DNA of 8,011 nt. It comes from CAYTOJ01 sp964439415 (GTDB lineage Bacteria > Pseudomonadota > Alphaproteobacteria > Rickettsiales > CAZAGG01). The stretch covers positions 1 through 8,011 of the forward strand of contig CAYTOJ010000087.1 of the NCBI GenBank assembly GCA_964439415.1, written 5' to 3'. Under the pieces are notes generated by a model that saw only the letters and a list, made by a program, of their open reading frames with translations, ran no database searches and was not told the origin of the DNA. A program made the position numbers and the translations under genes. Below are positions 5,456 to 8,011 of the stretch, piece after piece; the first letter of the stretch is position 1, and each line of letters begins with the position of its first letter.

Positions 5456-6541
5456 TTCCTGCGCTTGCAACTGCTGATTTATACTTAATTCCTCTAGGAA
5501 GCTTACAGAAGTATGTTGTGTATTATCACCTCTAAAATCAAAGTCATCTGCACCACGCCTTTTCAAGACTACAGAGAATTTCGTTTTCCCCATCGCATCA
5601 ATATCTAAATCAAATTCGTCATCAACTTTCTGCTTACGTGAATTTGAGTTATAGCGTGCTAAAAAAATTGGGGTGAAAAAAGCAGGTACGCACTCACAAA
5701 AACTTTCAAATGGAAGGCCTATATAGTTTTCCTTTAACTCGCGTATTCCGGCAATATCAGGCTCATTACTTTTGTTTAGGTGATCAAAAGTAATAAGAAA
5801 GTGCGTAAGAGATATTTGGTTATCTAAACTACCCCACCCCTTAAATCCCTCTTGCAATTCCTTATACTCTGATCCTGGAATTGGCGCGTATCCATTTTCC
5901 CACACATCTATAATACTCCGTCCTTGTAATGGATGTGCAGGTGGATAAACCAATTCTTTATATGCCTCCCTTACTTTAGCTACATGCTCAGTATTACTTT
6001 TGCGTGAACTGAGTTGAGAATCAGTTGCATAATCACGTATTGCAACATAGTCTGCTCCACTATTCCAGACCATATCCCAGAATCTTTTTTGCTCCTCTGG
6101 AGGCTGGTAATGCACCACCTCGTGAATTACAGAAGACAACACAAGCACACTTTTTCCGCTTGCGGTTCTATGATGCTCTATAGCCTTTATTGCCTCGTCA
6201 AGATTTGAAGTGAATATGATGCCTTCAGAATCGCTTGACCTGGCGTGTTGAATCATTTCATCCGATATATCATATCCAATATATACATTACCTTGAATGC
6301 CGGATTGACGATCTAAGTCGCGTTTGCTTTTTAATACCCCCCCCCCACAACACCCTACATCAAAGAAAATTCCAACGTCTTTTGGAATGTGATTGAATAT
6401 TGCTAGTTTTGCATCAAGATTTTCACACATACCAGTTTCATATGCTGATACGTCTGTAACACTTCCTAGATTCCTGATTATTGTAGGATTGAATGCGCTA
6501 ATACCTCTGGCTGTTTCTTCGCTAAGATAAACTTCGGACAT
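5435..6541 (-). CDS. SAM-dependent methyltransferase of unassigned target, with a G10 tract
   Basis: A 368-aa protein with a class I Rossmann methyltransferase domain at about residues 50-170. Motif I is FFDVGCCGGGVL (59-70). Beta-2 has the acidic Asp91 expected to bind the ribose of SAM (YIGYDISDEMI). The beta-4 region is VLVLSSVIHEV (132-142), followed by a beta-5-like YVAIRDY. The C-terminal 200 residues match nothing I recognise, so the substrate (protein, RNA, lipid or small molecule) is unknown. There is no signal peptide or DNA-methylase catalytic motif such as NPPY or DPPY. Start ATG at 6541; the upstream AGG is weak and distant. The gene is visibly more AT-rich than nrdA or flgH, which suggests acquisition by transfer. 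Three consecutive GGG codons in motif I lie in a run of ten G. A one-base change gives a 69- or 84-residue fragment, so the gene may be phase variable. Confidence 0.8.
   Translation of the reverse strand: MSEVYLSEETARGISAFNPTIIRNLGSVTDVSAYETGMCENLDAKLAIFNHIPKDVGIFFDVGCCGGGVLKSKRDLDRQSGIQGNVYIGYDISDEMIQHARSSDSEGIIFTSNLDEAIKAIEHHRTASGKSVLVLSSVIHEVVHYQPPEEQKRFWDMVWNSGADYVAIRDYATDSQLSSRKSNTEHVAKVREAYKELVYPPAHPLQGRSIIDVWENGYAPIPGSEYKELQEGFKGWGSLDNQISLTHFLITFDHLNKSNEPDIAGIRELKENYIGLPFESFCECVPAFFTPIFLARYNSNSRKQKVDDEFDLDIDAMGKTKFSVVLKRRGADDFDFRGDNTQHTSVSFLEELSINQQLQAQEKGRRLN
6337..6346 (-). repeat. G10 homopolymer in methyltransferase motif I
   Basis: There are ten consecutive C on the plus strand, hence G10 in the coding strand, reading TGT TGT GGG GGG GGG GTA (Cys-Cys-Gly-Gly-Gly-Val). 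With G9 the frame reads GGG TAT TAA and stops at once; with G11 it stops at TAA about 16 codons further. G10 is therefore the ON length. Such tracts slip easily in replication and are also prone to sequencing error, so the length should be treated with care. Confidence 0.9.
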
Positions 6542-6691
6542 TTATACAAGTAACCTAATAACATAGTTAAAATATTTTCCAGATACGTATCACTACGACC
6601 CATTTTTCCAAACTAATGATTAATTTGCAGACTTATGGTTTGCAGTCAAATGCGTTAAAAAACTGTAACATTCATCCGGCCTGATATCATT

Positions 6692-7435
6692 TTAAAAAGG
6701 CGCTATTATATCCAGCACCTGGGAGCCGATGCGCGGTTGCTGAACATCGCTGAGGGAACCCCGCCCGCCGTAGCTGATTCTGGCTTCTGCCACCTGAGAG
6801 GAAGAAATGGTATTATCGCTGGCTATATCCTCCGGCCTGATTACCCCGGCGATATAAACCTCCCTTACTTCAGCATTCACCCTGATTTCCTGCTTGCCCT
6901 GAATAGCCAGGTTGCCATTAGGCAGTACTTGAATCACTGTTGCCGCCAGTTCGGTTTCTATTTTCTCTTTACGGCCTATGGTTCCTTTGCCGTCATTATT
7001 ATTCTTGCCGTCAATCTTAAGCAGGGAATCTAAAGTTGGCTTGTTCAGCACTTTCTCAAGATTTTTCTCAAAGCCGAGAGCATTCGGCACGCCAAGACTC
7101 TCGCTGGTGGTGCGTGAGCTGTTGGTCTGATTATCCAGTTCCGCTTTATCGTCTATTGTGATTCTTACTTTCAGAATATCACCAACACGGGAGGCTCGCT
7201 GATCCTTGAAAAATGCTTTTGAGCCTTTCTGCCAGAGCGAATTAGGGCTTTGCGGGGGTAAGCCTTGCTCTTTCGGCAGTGGCCAGGATTGCAGAGGCTT
7301 ATATGCAGGGTCTTCCTGAGGATTCCTAACTTCCGCCAGTTCCGGCACTTTTCCCAGGCGTGACAGCCTCTCCGCTGTGGTTGTACAGGCCACTAGTGGT
7401 AATATTAGCAAAACCATCCCTAACCTGTAAGTCAT
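6692..7435 (-). CDS. flgH: Flagellar L-ring lipoprotein FlgH
   Basis: Outer-membrane lipoprotein that forms the L-ring, the bushing around the flagellar rod; 247 aa, usual length for the family. A lipoprotein signal peptide ends in the lipobox LVAC with Cys17 as the lipidation site. The family core follows: SLWQKGSKAFFKDQRASRVGD with DILKVRI, then GNLAIQGKQEIRVNAEVREVYIAG (shown in two parts, about residues 175-198), IRPEDIASDNTISSSQVAEA and the C-terminal block YGGRGSLSDVQQPRIGSQVL, ending DIIAPF. The start codon overlaps the stop of flgA (ATGA, 4 bp), implying translational coupling and one operon read leftward. Order flgA-flgH is typical of alphaproteobacteria. No clear intrinsic terminator follows; a T6 run about 30 bp beyond the stop lacks a convincing stem. 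Confidence 0.97.
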   Translation of the reverse strand: MTYRLGMVLLILPLVACTTTAERLSRLGKVPELAEVRNPQEDPAYKPLQSWPLPKEQGLPPQSPNSLWQKGSKAFFKDQRASRVGDILKVRITIDDKAELDNQTNSSRTTSESLGVPNALGFEKNLEKVLNKPTLDSLLKIDGKNNNDGKGTIGRKEKIETELAATVIQVLPNGNLAIQGKQEIRVNAEVREVYIAGVIRPEDIASDNTISSSQVAEARISYGGRGSLSDVQQPRIGSQVLDIIAPF

Positions 7436-8011
7436 CCGCCCTGCCCAATCTGCACTACTCCATCAGCACCAACTTTGCCGGTTACCTCTACACCGCTTTT
7501 AGAATTAAGCACTTTTGCGAAGCTGCCTACCCGGCCTTCCACCTGAGCGATACCGCTGGTTTTTATTTCTATTGCGCCCTTGCGGTAAAGCATTTGCACA
7601 ATATCCCCCTTTTTAAACACGCCTGGATTCTGCAAGGCACTCAGCTTGATTGGTCGCATAGCCGCGACTGAGTATTTTAAGGTTTTACCAGACATATCAC
7701 CATCTTTAACTACTGTATCTGCGCTGATACTGCGTGCAGGAATCTCCAGCCAGGTTATATCGCCGGGCTTTACAGTGCTGCCGCCACTCATGTGAGCCTT
7801 TAAAACCGGAACTCTTGCATACGATTCTGCGCGGCCTTTGAACACCCTGCTTCCAGCCAGCTTATCAGAATTCATATATTGCAGTGCTGCCGTGAAAGCG
7901 CTTGTGCGGGGATCGTACTTGATATTATCAATCGCCACATCAACAGGTTCACCGCTTAAAAACAGCTTATCCTGATTTATGCCAGTTATTACCGCTTTAT
8001 ATTTTCCACTC
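7432..8011 (-). CDS. flgA: Flagellar P-ring assembly chaperone FlgA (5' end outside window)
   Basis: Periplasmic chaperone needed to assemble the FlgI P-ring around the flagellar rod. About 192 C-terminal residues are visible; the frame stays open to the right window edge, so the N-terminus with its signal peptide is missing. A GTG codon at 7938 is internal, not the start: upstream codons (KYKAVITGINQDKLFLSGEP) continue the protein. The SAF/ChapFlgA-type C-terminal domain is visible: GDITWLEIPARSISADTVV, then YSVAAMRPIKLSALQNPGVF, KKGDIVQMLY, and GSFAKVLNSKSGVEVTGKV followed by GVVQIG. Its TGA stop overlaps the flgH ATG by 4 bp. flgG is expected to the right of the window. Confidence 0.93.
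   Translation of the reverse strand, partial: SGKYKAVITGINQDKLFLSGEPVDVAIDNIKYDPRTSAFTAALQYMNSDKLAGSRVFKGRAESYARVPVLKAHMSGGSTVKPGDITWLEIPARSISADTVVKDGDMSGKTLKYSVAAMRPIKLSALQNPGVFKKGDIVQMLYRKGAIEIKTSGIAQVEGRVGSFAKVLNSKSGVEVTGKVGADGVVQIGQGG

Noticed and set aside
5344..5535. Small plus-strand open frame of 63 codons
   Set aside because: It overlaps the 3' end of the methyltransferase and follows a strong terminator without a ribosome binding site. Its composition looks like random AT-rich sequence.

Overview
The window looks like chromosomal DNA of a Gram-negative, flagellated bacterium, most likely an alphaproteobacterium. Three things point there. The class I ribonucleotide reductase (RNR) pair is of the short, ATP-cone-less type I know from Caulobacter- and Rickettsia-like genomes. 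The flagellar genes are ordered flgA then flgH, as in alphaproteobacterial flgFGAH operons. There are also a signal-peptide-bearing outer-membrane barrel protein and an L-ring lipoprotein. I cannot name the genus. No rRNA, tRNA, CRISPR array or insertion sequence was seen.

Layout, left to right. Positions 2-64 may hold the last codons of a plus-strand gene. Positions 44-814 (minus) encode an outer-membrane beta-barrel protein whose signal peptide is written by a heptanucleotide tandem repeat. Positions 861-1481 (minus) encode a beta-class glutathione S-transferase. Its 3' end carries a good promoter candidate for the barrel gene, with a GC-rich hairpin at the predicted transcript start. Divergently, nrdB (1647-2612) and nrdA (2777-4600) encode the two subunits of an aerobic class I RNR. 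nrdA has two NrdR-box-like sites 42 bp apart upstream. Positions 4697-5176 encode a lysine/alanine/proline-rich, histone-H1-like protein built of 69-bp repeats, followed by a clean intrinsic terminator. A second, very strong terminator hairpin at 5289-5331 has no obvious gene of its own.

The right part reads leftward. Positions 5435-6541 encode an AT-rich, unassigned SAM-dependent methyltransferase whose SAM-binding motif I is encoded across a run of ten G. Positions 6692-7435 encode flgH, overlapped by 4 bp by flgA, which runs off the right edge.

The most notable signal is two potentially phase-variable (contingency) loci in 8 kb. They are a 7-bp repeat in the signal sequence of a surface protein and a G10 tract in the catalytic motif of a methyltransferase. 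For both, I worked out by hand that gain or loss of one unit leads quickly to a stop codon. Whether the tracts actually vary cannot be seen from one sequence.
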